From NCBI GenBank assembly GCA_050298695.1, contig JBNKUQ010000088.1, forward strand, positions 1 through 13,086: a stretch of 13,086 bases of DNA, given 5' to 3'. The DNA is from CANLBN01 sp050298695. Its GTDB lineage: Bacteria; Pseudomonadota; Gammaproteobacteria; Pseudomonadales; Cellvibrionaceae. The notes under the pieces were generated by a model. The model was not told the DNA's origin. It searched no databases and saw nothing but the letters and a program-made list of their open reading frames with translations. How positions within the stretch are numbered: position 1 is the stretch's first letter; each line of letters begins with the position of its first letter. This document shows, in pieces, positions 1 to 6,648 of the stretch. The position numbers and the translations under genes are program-made.

Positions 1-286
1 GCTGGTGGATGACAGAGGTTTCCAGAAGTTGCTTCGCAAAGTCGAGACCATGGAGCTTGCGATTGCCCTCAAGGCAGCTTCTGAAGAGGTCAAAGATAAG
101 GTCTTCAAGATTGGCATCATCATGGATAAGGGGACTATCATCTATAGATTTCTTTCTGGCGGTTTCAGCGAGTTCACTAAAGTCATCATCAATTAACTCT
201 CCATTATCTAATAAAGACTTAATTGATTCGAGCTCCTTTAACAGTGCTTTTTGTTCCTTTCTTTTTTTATCAAGTTTGCCAATCAT
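1..286 (-). CDS. Partial hypothetical protein, Lys-rich coiled coil then acidic segment
   Basis: An open frame runs leftward from ATG at 284-286 to the window edge with no stop, giving 95 codons; the C-terminus is missing. It begins MIGKLDKKRKEQKALLKE, a charged heptad-like helix, followed by an acidic stretch rich in Asp/Glu around residues 32-65 and then an amphipathic segment. No signal peptide or membrane segment is seen. The ATG lies 11 bases past the holC stop, with an AAAGG Shine-Dalgarno overlapping that stop and 8-9 bases of spacing, so it is almost certainly translated from the pepA-holC transcript. In related genomes pepA and holC usually precede valS; this N-terminus is not ValS, so it is either an extra small gene between them or the operon differs here. 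I do not recognise the family. The reading frame and spacing make a real gene likely. Confidence 0.7.
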   Translation of the reverse strand, partial: MIGKLDKKRKEQKALLKELESIKSLLDNGELIDDDFSELAETARKKSIDDSPLIHDDANLEDLIFDLFRSCLEGNRKLHGLDFAKQLLETSVIHQ

Positions 287-297
287 TTCGTTGACCT

Positions 298-723
298 TTA
301 ACCATCGATATTGTGCGATTTTAGGGGATAACCGCGTTCCCGGTAAAACTGAAAGTGAGAACGTGTTAATTTTAAACACTCTTCTTCTTGTATAACAACT
401 TCGATGACTCGTTGAAAGTGGCTAAAGCCATCGGGTATGTTTTGCTTTAAATTGATTAAAATGTCGTGATAATCATCAAGACTTTTATTCCATACTATAA
501 CAATAGGTGCTTGAGGTTCCGAGTTCTGTAATTGATGCGGTAAAAAACTTTCAGGCTTGAATGACCACAGGTAATCACTGAGCGCTATTGCTTGAGATTT
601 ATCTTCTACAGCAATAGCAACTTGGTGGCCGTGATGCAAGGCTTTTTCCGTCAAGCGACAAACGTAGTGTAATCTTACAATTGCGGCTTCTTGCTGCAAC
701 ACATAAAAATCTATTTTTGTCAT
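298..723 (-). CDS. holC: DNA polymerase III chi subunit
   Basis: This 141-residue protein matches HolC in length and pattern: an N-terminal FYVL strand (residues 6-9), the CRLTEKAL helix near 22-29, SDYLWSF followed by SFLPH near 49-63, an LINLK segment and the terminal YRERGYPLKSH. HolC (chi) pairs with HolD (psi) in the clamp-loader complex and binds the C-terminal tail of single-strand binding protein, linking the polymerase III holoenzyme to SSB-coated lagging-strand template. It lies 55 bases downstream of pepA in the same direction, the usual gammaproteobacterial order. The ATG at 721-723 gives the expected N-terminus but has no clear Shine-Dalgarno; a 9-base inverted repeat shared with the pepA stop ends 7 bases before it, suggesting translation depends on pepA (see that entry). 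Function is assigned from family resemblance. Confidence 0.93.
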   Translation of the reverse strand: MTKIDFYVLQQEAAIVRLHYVCRLTEKALHHGHQVAIAVEDKSQAIALSDYLWSFKPESFLPHQLQNSEPQAPIVIVWNKSLDDYHDILINLKQNIPDGFSHFQRVIEVVIQEEECLKLTRSHFQFYRERGYPLKSHNIDG

Positions 724-730
724 AAATAAT

Positions 731-787
731 AGCCGATAAGTGAATACATTGGTATTGAATGGCGGACCATCATCTCGTTTATCGGCT
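731..787 (-). promoter_or_regulatory. Inverted repeat joining the pepA stop to the holC start
   Basis: In the leftward mRNA the last two sense codons plus stop of pepA (AGCCGATAA, 787 to 779) are perfectly complementary to TTATCGGCT (739 to 731), which ends 7 bases before the holC ATG. The loop is 39 bases (740-778), and a G-U pair could extend the stem by one. The 3' arm occupies the place where a Shine-Dalgarno would sit, and none is otherwise visible. Ribosomes finishing pepA would melt the stem, so translational coupling is a reasonable inference. With only nine pairs and a long loop, chance cannot be excluded. Confidence 0.4.
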
Positions 788-2242
788 GAGTAAATATTCC
801 GTTAATAACGGAACAGGTCGACCGGTAGCGCCTTTGTTGGTGCCTGAATGCCAAGCAGCTCCCGCGATATCTAAGTGGGCCCATTGATATTTTTTGGTAA
901 ACCGTGAAAGAAAGCAAGCTGCAGTGATGGCTCCCGCATCGCGCCCGCCAATATTCGCGATATCGGCAAAGTTACTGTCCAATTGAGACTGATATTCGTC
1001 CCATAAGGGCATATGCCAAGCACGGTCTCCGGTTTTTTCACCAGCCGCTAATAATTGTTTTGCTAATTCATCATCATTGCTGAAAAGTCCTGTGGCATAT
1101 TTACCAAGGGCGATAACACAGGCACCGGTTAGTGTCGCGATATCAACCACCGTTTGTGGCTTGAATTTTTCCGCATAAGTGAGCGCATCACACAACACTA
1201 AGCGTCCTTCGGCATCGGTATTCAATATTTCAATGGTCTGCCCTGACATTGAGGTGACGATGTCTCCTGGCTTTGTCGCTTGACTGCCGGGCATATTTTC
1301 AGCGGCTGCAACAATGCCAACGACATTCATTTTGGGGGCTAGATTCGCTATGCTATCTAAGGTTCCAAAAACACTGGCTGCTCCACACATATCAAATTTC
1401 ATTTCATCCATTGCGGGGCCTGGTTTAAGACTGATTCCCCCAGTATCGAAGGTAATGCCTTTTCCAACTAATACATGAGGTTTAACCGTTTTGGCGGCAC
1501 CCATGTATTCCATAATAATAAGTTGCGCAGGTTCTTTACTGCCCGCAGAAACGGAAAGCAAAGAGCCCATACCTAAAGACTTCATTTGTTTTTCTGAGAG
1601 AATCGTTGTTTTCACCGTTTTATATTTGCGAGACATTTTACGCGCTTCGCTCGCTAAATAACTTGGTGTACAAATATTGCCCGGTAAATTACCAAGTTCT
1701 CTGGCAATATTCATTCCTCCGCCAATCGCTATTCCTGTTTTTAGACCTTTGCTGCTTGAACGTAGGTCTGTGCTGTCATAGACAACGGAAATGGCAATTT
1801 TCTTTTCGGTTTTACTTTTACATTGGGTAAATTGGTAGTTTGCATGAATGAGAGTTTCAGCACAGCAGCGGGCTTTATCTTCGCTGCCCCAGTCTTTAAC
1901 ATCCACTTCATCAACAAATAAACTGACTTGTTTATTCTTTCCTATAGCTTTGCCTAACGATTGAATGGCAGAGCGAAAATCTTTGGGTGTTACTGCTTTC
2001 TTATTAGAGCCAAAACCTAGAACAATAACTTTATCAATACCTGTAACGGGCTGATGCAAGGTCAATATTTGACCGTTTTTGCCTTTGAATTCGCCACTGT
2101 CGTAAAAATTTTTAACATTGATATGACTTCTCTTGAGAATGTTTTTAGCTGATCCAGACAGCTTGTTATCGGTATAAGCGGCGATCACAATACACGATGT
2201 CTTGAGTGAAGCAGAATCCAGTTTTTTTACAGCAAATTTCAT
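779..2242 (-). CDS. pepA: Leucyl aminopeptidase (M17, PepA)
   Basis: This 487-residue cytosolic metallo-aminopeptidase removes N-terminal residues, preferentially Leu, from peptides. The N-terminal regulatory/DNA-binding-type domain spans about residues 1-160 and the M17 catalytic domain about 165-487. The signature NTDAEGRL is at 341-348. Every two-metal and catalytic residue of E. coli PepA is present at a constant offset of 9: Lys261, Asp266, Lys273, Asp284, Asp343, Glu345 and Arg347. In E. coli PepA also binds DNA for Xer recombination and carAB control; whether this one does cannot be read from the sequence. The ATG at 2240-2242 follows a GGGGA four bases upstream. It starts the leftward operon with holC and is divergent from lptF with 82 bases between the starts. 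The N-terminal half is notably lysine-rich. Assignment is secure. Confidence 0.96.
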   Translation of the reverse strand: MKFAVKKLDSASLKTSCIVIAAYTDNKLSGSAKNILKRSHINVKNFYDSGEFKGKNGQILTLHQPVTGIDKVIVLGFGSNKKAVTPKDFRSAIQSLGKAIGKNKQVSLFVDEVDVKDWGSEDKARCCAETLIHANYQFTQCKSKTEKKIAISVVYDSTDLRSSSKGLKTGIAIGGGMNIARELGNLPGNICTPSYLASEARKMSRKYKTVKTTILSEKQMKSLGMGSLLSVSAGSKEPAQLIIMEYMGAAKTVKPHVLVGKGITFDTGGISLKPGPAMDEMKFDMCGAASVFGTLDSIANLAPKMNVVGIVAAAENMPGSQATKPGDIVTSMSGQTIEILNTDAEGRLVLCDALTYAEKFKPQTVVDIATLTGACVIALGKYATGLFSNDDELAKQLLAAGEKTGDRAWHMPLWDEYQSQLDSNFADIANIGGRDAGAITAACFLSRFTKKYQWAHLDIAGAAWHSGTNKGATGRPVPLLTEYLLSR

Positions 2243-2324
2243 AATATCCCCAGGGTGGCCAGTGCGATTAGTATTGAATCTCTGTTATTCTATACTATTC
2301 AACCGAAACCTGACGACCAGCTGC
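2243..2324. promoter_or_regulatory. pepA/lptF divergent promoter region
   Basis: These 82 bases separate two diverging genes, so promoters for both must lie here or inside the genes. For lptF the best -10 is TATACT at 2291-2296 (5 of 6 matches), with only a weak TTAGTA at 2268-2273 for -35 at 17-base spacing. On the other strand TAGAAT, within the same AT-rich patch, could serve pepA but has no good -35. TTGAAT (2274-2279) and ATTCAA (2297-2302) form a 6-base dyad 17 bases apart around the candidate boxes, a possible operator or chance. Confidence 0.35.
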
Positions 2325-3470
2325 ATGATTATTCTTCGATATCTATCAAGAGAGCTACTACAAACAACGCTCGCGGTGACCGTGGTTTTGATGGTAGTGA
2401 TAATGAGTGGTCGCTTTGTTAAGTATTTGGCGGAGGCAGCTGCAGGAAAATTCGATCCCACGGTATTGTTTTATATTATGTTTTACCGCATGCCTGGTTT
2501 TTTAGAGTTGATTATTCCCCTGGGTTTTATGGTAGCGATATTAATGGCCTATGGTCGCATGTATGCTGAGCAAGAGATGACGATTTTATCCTCTTGTGGT
2601 ATGAGTCATAAGCGCTTGCTGGCCTACACCCTAGTGCCAGCGTCGATCATTGCTTTGATCGTTGGATTATGTAGCCTTTGGCTAACGCCCCTTGGTTTAC
2701 AGAAAGCTGAACAAATTATCGCGCAGCAAAAAAATCGTAATGAATTAGATCTTATTAAACCGGGTCGCTTTCAGTTATCTCGTTCTGGTGAACTAGTTAG
2801 TTACGTTGAAGGGCAGTCTGCTAATACCGCAGCGCAGAGTAGCGATAACAAGAAAATGGATAACGTTTTTGTTGCCACCATGGGGGTGGCAGAAGGGAAC
2901 GATCTCATTACTCTGAGGGCTGAGTCAGCTGAGCGTATTAATTCACCAGAGTATCAGCAACGATATTTGCGATTAAATAATGGGACTCGCTATCAAGGGC
3001 AGCCAGGGCTAATGGCATTTCGAGTCACCGAATTTGACTATTTAGCACAACATTTGCCGGAAACAGAAGAGGTTGTTTTATCCTCAAAAAAAATCAATTC
3101 CCGTAGTACAAAAGAGTTGTTAGATACGACACAAGCAGATGCCCAGGCAGCTTTACAATGGCGTATATCGACCCCCGTGCTAATCATAGTTATTACTCTT
3201 TTTGGTCTTACCATGAGCTATACCACACCGCGACGCGGACGTTATATCATGTTATTTCCAGCGATATTGCTCTACTTAATTTACTTGGTGGTATTAAATT
3301 CTGTGCGAGGTTCAGTAGAAGACGGGGCTATATCTGCTGTAGCAGGGCTTTGGTCAGTACATGCTAGCTTCTTTGTTATGGCCTTATTTTTATTTGGTTT
3401 ACGCACGGGGTTTATCCGTCGGTGGCTGCGTTCTCGTCAAGTCGCTGCATTACCTACTGAGACACAGTAA
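2325..3470 (+). CDS. lptF: LPS export ABC transporter permease LptF
   Basis: LptF is one of two inner-membrane subunits of the LptB2FG transporter, which extracts lipopolysaccharide from the inner membrane and passes it through LptC, LptA and LptDE. The 381-residue product starts MIILRYLSRE, as E. coli LptF does (MIIIRYL). Membrane segments lie near 10-28, 56-76, 100-120, 282-299, 308-325 and 340-358, with the periplasmic beta-jellyroll between (about 145-245). The cytoplasmic coupling segment before TM3 (residues 80-95) keeps the Glu84 equivalent that contacts LptB. The frame stays open back to a TTG at 2202, but that would overlap pepA and add 41 residues with no counterpart, so ATG at 2325 was chosen despite a poor Shine-Dalgarno. 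The stop overlaps the lptG start. Confidence 0.94.
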   Translation: MIILRYLSRELLQTTLAVTVVLMVVIMSGRFVKYLAEAAAGKFDPTVLFYIMFYRMPGFLELIIPLGFMVAILMAYGRMYAEQEMTILSSCGMSHKRLLAYTLVPASIIALIVGLCSLWLTPLGLQKAEQIIAQQKNRNELDLIKPGRFQLSRSGELVSYVEGQSANTAAQSSDNKKMDNVFVATMGVAEGNDLITLRAESAERINSPEYQQRYLRLNNGTRYQGQPGLMAFRVTEFDYLAQHLPETEEVVLSSKKINSRSTKELLDTTQADAQAALQWRISTPVLIIVITLFGLTMSYTTPRRGRYIMLFPAILLYLIYLVVLNSVRGSVEDGAISAVAGLWSVHASFFVMALFLFGLRTGFIRRWLRSRQVAALPTETQ

Positions 3471-4534
3471 TGCGCTTACTAAATCGCTATCTATTTAATA
3501 CTATTTTTACTTCCGTATTGATGGTCCTTCTTGTTATTTGCTCGCTTGATTTATTAGCAAAATTTATTGATGAGTTAGATCAAATTAACGAGCATTATAC
3601 TTTTCTAGAGGTGATGGTCTATGTCGCCTTGCAAATTCCTTTAAGTATTTATCGCTATATGCCTTTTGCTGCGCTTGTTGGCGGAATTATTGGTCTGGGA
3701 AGTCTTGCCGCAACAAGTGAGTTAATTACCATGCGAGCCGCCGGTGTGAGTTTATTGCGCATTACTCTATCTATTCTAAAACCAATTCTCTTACTGATTA
3801 TTGTCGCTTTAATGCTGGCAGAATATATTATTCCTACAACGGAGGAATATGCTGAGAATCGTCGCTCACTTAAACTGGAAGGCGTTAAAAGTGCGCTATC
3901 GTCACGTAGTGGTTTGTGGAACCGTGAAGGTAATGAGTTTATGCATTTTAATAGTGTGCAATCGGGAGGAAAGTTGCTTGGAGTAACGCGTTATCGTTTT
4001 GATGAAAATAATCAATTGCAGGCGACTAGTTTTGCCGAGTCAGCTATTTATATTAACGGCATATGGCAAGAAGAAAATATTGTTGAGACGGTGCTTAATG
4101 ATGAGGGTACACAAAAATATATTTACCCCGTTCGCGCATGGAATATACAGTTGTCGCCAGCCTTATTGGCCATACTTGTTCAAGATGCAGATAATTTATC
4201 GATAAGTAAATTGTATTTTTATATTAACTATCTTAATGATCAAAGTATTGATAGTAGCCGATATCAATTGTCTTTTTGGAGCAAATCATTACAACCCTTT
4301 GCTATTATTAGTTTAGTACTCATTGCTGTTTCGTTTATATTTGGTCCTTTGCGCGAAGTAACGATGGGGTATCGAATATTTAGTGGGGTAGTGGTGGGTA
4401 TCGTTTTTCAGTTAACCCAGAAAATGCTTGGTCCTGTGAGTCTTGTCTATGGTTTTTCGCCCGCAATTGCTGTGCTGATACCAATTATGGGATGCTTGTT
4501 TTTCGGGTTATTTCTATTGTCGAGAAACCGTTAA
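3470..4534 (+). CDS. lptG: LPS export ABC transporter permease LptG
   Basis: LptG is the partner of LptF in the LptB2FG LPS extractor. It has 354 residues with the same topology: membrane segments near 10-30, 62-80, 100-120, 275-292, 302-318 and 330-350, and a periplasmic jellyroll around 140-245. AKFIDEL (residues 30-36) matches the E. coli KFVDQL region whose Lys34 and Asp37 are implicated in LPS handling, here Lys31 and Asp34. SELITMRAAG (83-92) is the LptB-coupling segment, with Glu84 matching E. coli Glu88. FGPLREVTMGYR (291-302) and GPVSLVYG (321-328) are hallmark LptG strings. Stop and start share one base (TAATG), so the two subunits are translationally coupled, as expected for a 1:1 heterodimer. 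Confidence 0.95.
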   Translation: MRLLNRYLFNTIFTSVLMVLLVICSLDLLAKFIDELDQINEHYTFLEVMVYVALQIPLSIYRYMPFAALVGGIIGLGSLAATSELITMRAAGVSLLRITLSILKPILLLIIVALMLAEYIIPTTEEYAENRRSLKLEGVKSALSSRSGLWNREGNEFMHFNSVQSGGKLLGVTRYRFDENNQLQATSFAESAIYINGIWQEENIVETVLNDEGTQKYIYPVRAWNIQLSPALLAILVQDADNLSISKLYFYINYLNDQSIDSSRYQLSFWSKSLQPFAIISLVLIAVSFIFGPLREVTMGYRIFSGVVVGIVFQLTQKMLGPVSLVYGFSPAIAVLIPIMGCLFFGLFLLSRNR

Positions 4535-4561
4535 TGTTTATTTATCCTAAGAGAAAGTGTT

Positions 4562-4816
4562 ATGCCTAAACAGACCCTTGAGAACTTAATAACCACGCTT
4601 CATGAGCGTTTTGCTGATGATTTGGTTAGCCCGCAGCAAAAGCAACTTATACAAGCCATAGAAAGTCATATCCATGATTCAGATGGGGTTGAGCCTGCGG
4701 ACCCTAATATCCAAGAAACCTTAGCTTTGCTGGTTGAAGATATCGAAGAGCAGCATCCTCAAACAGCTGCTATTGTTCGGGAAGTGATGGAGGCTTTAAA
4801 AAATATGGGCATATAA
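4562..4816 (+). CDS. DUF4404 family small protein
   Basis: This 84-residue soluble acidic protein has the layout of the DUF4404 family: an N-terminal MPKQTLENLITTLHE helix, a variable linker near residues 35-50, and a C-terminal EEQHPQTAAIVREVMEALKNMGI-type helix ending in the family's characteristic LxxMGI. The biochemical role of the family is unknown to me. It starts 27 bases after the lptG stop on the same strand and probably shares its transcript; the site upstream (AGAGAAAG) is a weak Shine-Dalgarno. No signal peptide, metal site or catalytic motif is visible. The family call rests on remembered sequence style rather than a search. Confidence 0.8.
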   Translation: MPKQTLENLITTLHERFADDLVSPQQKQLIQAIESHIHDSDGVEPADPNIQETLALLVEDIEEQHPQTAAIVREVMEALKNMGI

Positions 4817-4817
4817 A

Positions 4818-4862
4818 ATACAGGAACGTAGATTGTTTAGGTGGACTTGCTTTGCCCTGTAT
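4818..4862 (+). other. Inverted repeat after the lptFG-DUF4404 unit
   Basis: ATACAGG at 4818-4824 and CCTGTAT at 4856-4862 are perfect complements around a 31-base interval, starting one base after the DUF4404 gene's stop. No T-run follows, so it is not a canonical Rho-independent terminator, although the position at an operon end fits a 3' stem. The rest of 4817-5084 is AT-rich, with short dyads such as AGAGACTCTCT near 4885, and I see no gene in it. Confidence 0.25.
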
Positions 4863-5056
4863 CAATTCCGGTTGTATTTAGAAATGAGAGACTCTCTAGA
4901 TAAGACTCTATCCAAGGCAGAAGGTATCAATCTCTATCATATTGATTCGTATGCTAAATTGATTGAATAGTGCAAAATACTGACACGTACTTTTCCTTTT
5001 CTCTCACACTCACTATGGTCAATATCCTACATCGACCACTATTTGATATGAGTATG

Positions 5057-5087
5057 ATATCTCCTCTAAAACGGGAGATGACTGATG
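5057..5087 (+). promoter_or_regulatory. Hairpin over the ribosome binding site of the 66-residue gene
   Basis: ATCTCC at 5059-5064 pairs perfectly with GGAGAT at 5074-5079, with T-G wobbles possible at both ends (5058/5080 and 5065/5073) and a 7-base loop CTAAAAC. GGGAG at 5073-5077 is the gene's Shine-Dalgarno, 7 bases before the ATG at 5085, so folding would hide it. This looks like a simple translational switch or thermosensor-like stem. A competing promoter candidate (TCGACC at 5032-5037, 16 bases, TATGAT at 5054-5059) would start transcription near 5066 and remove the left arm, so the two readings exclude each other. Confidence 0.4.
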
Positions 5088-5285
5088 CAATGGTTCTTTA
5101 TTGATACTCATACAATTACTGAAGATAATACAGCGTTTACAATTCGCTTAAATGAAGGGTCTTGGCGCGAACCTATGGATGTGACCCCAGAATCTGTAGA
5201 CTTGTCACCTTATGAACAAGCTCGTTTGCTGCGGGAAGGGCTTGAGTTCGCTCGACAAGCGCTGGCGGTTAAAATGGTTTGCTAA
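5085..5285 (+). CDS. Small conserved-looking protein of unknown function
   Basis: This 66-residue protein begins MQWFFIDTHTITEDN, continues with a strand-rich segment (AFTIRLNEGSWREP, 17-30) and ends in a helix (SPYEQARLLREGLEFARQALAV, about 41-62). It is acidic and soluble, with no signal peptide, membrane segment or recognisable motif. The ATG has a strong GGGAG seven bases upstream, which is good evidence for translation, and that site lies in a hairpin (see that entry). It sits alone between the lptFG unit and rlmA, both on the same strand, with 268 bases of non-coding sequence before it. I do not recognise the family. Composition and site quality favour a real gene over a chance frame. 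Confidence 0.65.
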   Translation: MQWFFIDTHTITEDNTAFTIRLNEGSWREPMDVTPESVDLSPYEQARLLREGLEFARQALAVKMVC

Positions 5286-5302
5286 TCGATTTTCAAAAAA
5301 TG

Positions 5303-5320
5303 TGCCTCTCCTCTGAGGCA
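5303..5320 (-). terminator. Hairpin with a T-run on the opposite strand
   Basis: TGCCTC (5303-5308) and GAGGCA (5315-5320) form a perfect 6-pair stem with loop TCCTCT, 17 bases after the stop of the 66-residue gene. Read leftward, the stem is followed by CA and six T (the A-run at 5295-5300), a good intrinsic-terminator layout for antisense transcription. Read rightward, in the direction of the flanking genes, it is followed by ATGGATAGC with no T-run. Either it blocks antisense RNA or it only stabilises the mRNA end. Confidence 0.4.
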
Positions 5321-5374
5321 ATGGATAGCGGCGGTAATTGGCCCAAGTGAACATTATTTTATAAGGCTTTAACA

Positions 5375-6196
5375 ATGTACCGTTGTCCAGTTTGCTTACT
5401 TCCTCTGTACGATCAACCTGATTCTCAGGGAATGGTCATGACCTGTGATAAGCGTCATAGCTTTGATCGGCATAAAAAAGGTTATATCAACCTGTTGCTG
5501 GCACAAAATAAGAAAAGTAAACATCCCGGTGATGATGCAGATATGGTGCATAGCCGCAGAGCTTTTTTAAATGAAGGGTATTACTCTCGAGTCGTTGAGC
5601 AGATGATCTCCTTTGTGAAAGATTTGAATTTAAAAAGTATTTTAGATGTGGGTTGTGGCGAGGGTTATTATTTAAATCAGTTAGCGACAGCTTTTCCTAC
5701 TTTAGAAACAGTGGGTTTTGATATCAGTAAACCGGCAATTCAATTAGCCAGCCAGTATAAGTTTTGTGAATGGGCAGTTGCTTCTTCTGCACGTATGCCT
5801 TATCTAAACTCCTATTTCGATTTAGCCCTCAGTGTTTTTTCGCGAATAGATAATAATGAATTTAGCCGAGTGCTTAAACCCGAAGGTTATGTATTGGTTA
5901 TTGCACCTGGAGACAAGCATTTGTTGTCCTTAAGGCAAGTGATATATACCGATGTTCGTGACTATCAAGTGAGTAAGCAAACAGAATACTTGAATGATGA
6001 TTTTGTATTAATTCGCAGTAAAGCCTTGCAGGTACCACTAGCATTAAATAGCCGAGATCAAATAATGAACTTGTTGAGTATGACGCCTCATAGTCAGCGC
6101 ATGAACAATACAGCAAAAGAACGTTTACACCAGTTGTCATATTTAAATGACACAGCAGATTTTCGTATTTATCTTTATCAAAAAAATAAACACTGA
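5375..6196 (+). CDS. rlmA: 23S rRNA (guanine-N1)-methyltransferase RlmA
   Basis: RlmA(I) methylates N1 of G745 in helix 35 of 23S rRNA using S-adenosylmethionine. The 273-residue product (E. coli 269) has the N-terminal zinc finger with Cys4, Cys7, Cys24 and His28, spaced as in E. coli. It is followed by GYINLLLAQNKKSKHPGD (36-53, compare GYVNLLPVQHKRSRDPGD), the Rossmann SAM motif LDVGCGEGYY (90-99), DISKPAIQLA (motif II) and VASSARMPY. The C-terminal region FRIYLYQ matches the E. coli end. The ATG has AAGG 8 bases upstream. Neighbours do not share its function; it stands alone between an orphan gene and leftward genes whose 3' end converges 24 bases away. Confidence 0.94.
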   Translation: MYRCPVCLLPLYDQPDSQGMVMTCDKRHSFDRHKKGYINLLLAQNKKSKHPGDDADMVHSRRAFLNEGYYSRVVEQMISFVKDLNLKSILDVGCGEGYYLNQLATAFPTLETVGFDISKPAIQLASQYKFCEWAVASSARMPYLNSYFDLALSVFSRIDNNEFSRVLKPEGYVLVIAPGDKHLLSLRQVIYTDVRDYQVSKQTEYLNDDFVLIRSKALQVPLALNSRDQIMNLLSMTPHSQRMNNTAKERLHQLSYLNDTADFRIYLYQKNKH

Positions 6197-6220
6197 TTCA
6201 TTAGCGAATGCTTATTTTTC

Positions 6221-6499
6221 TTATTCGGTTTCGTCAAGAAAAACAAATGAAAGAAACGTGGTAGATATGAGAATTACAGCCATAAAAGGTAATATAGGAA
6301 ACATCAGTGTCAGTAGGCCTGCAACAACCCACAATTGTCTTACTATATCTTTTTTCTTTTCATATTCTTTAGTGTAGCGCCTGTAGTGATGATGTTTACT
6401 ATGACAGTCACTATTCGTGATAAACTCTTCACGGTAAATATGTGATAGCAAGTAAAAGCGCCATAGCTTTGAATAAAACTCGAAAAATAGTGATAACAC
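6221..6499 (-). CDS. Small membrane protein of unknown function
   Basis: This 92-residue protein has a GTG start at 6499, backed by GAGGG (6510-6506) six bases upstream; the only internal ATGs fall inside the membrane region, so GTG is the only sensible start. The N-terminal third is aromatic-rich (LSLFFEFYSKLWRFYLL). A basic, histidine-rich stretch follows (HSKHHHYRRYTKEYEKKK, 33-50), then a long hydrophobic region at about 57-85 with a central Pro-Ile-Leu-Pro, consistent with a bent hairpin or two short membrane segments, ending in FLDETE. No family recognised. The gene ends convergently with rlmA, 24 bases apart. The good Shine-Dalgarno and coherent topology support a real gene. Confidence 0.6.
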   Translation of the reverse strand: MLSLFFEFYSKLWRFYLLSHIYREEFITNSDCHSKHHHYRRYTKEYEKKKDIVRQLWVVAGLLTLMFPILPFMAVILISTTFLSFVFLDETE

Positions 6500-6608
6500 G
6501 TTAATCCCTCGATAATCTTACTTCGAGTATAGATCTGATTATTTATTTATGCAGGACGTGAATGTATTTTATTTAGATTGAATTGGTCTATAAATCAACT
6601 TTTTGCAT

Positions 6609-6648
6609 AACAGGTCTGAGGTATTCGTGAGGCCTGGTTACTTTTTTT
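6609..6648 (+). terminator. Hairpin plus T-run facing into the RDD gene end
   Basis: AACAGGTCT (6609-6617) pairs with AGGCCTGGTT (6630-6639) through nine pairs, one a wobble, with one bulged G and a 12-base loop. Two bases later comes TTTTTTT (6642-6648). This is a terminator layout for rightward transcription, but the T-run is the lysine-codon end of the leftward RDD gene and no rightward gene ends nearby except rlmA 410 bases upstream. It may stop rlmA read-through. On the leftward strand the stem lies directly after the RDD stop, without a T-run. Confidence 0.4.

Noticed and set aside
9..395. Rightward open frames at the left edge (5-196 and 9-395)
   Set aside because: They lie antisense to holC and to the partial gene that follows it with a good ribosome site, have no Shine-Dalgarno of their own, and have low-complexity Ser/Leu-rich products typical of antisense frames.
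2202..2324. Upstream extension of lptF to a TTG at 2202
   Set aside because: It overlaps pepA on the other strand, adds 41 residues unlike any LptF N-terminus, and MIILRYL at 2325 matches the E. coli start.
5338..5365. Promoter TTGGCC-16-TATAAG before rlmA
   Set aside because: Transcription would begin about 3 bases before the ATG and the -10 overlaps the AAGG ribosome site; the TATAAGG is more simply explained as the Shine-Dalgarno.
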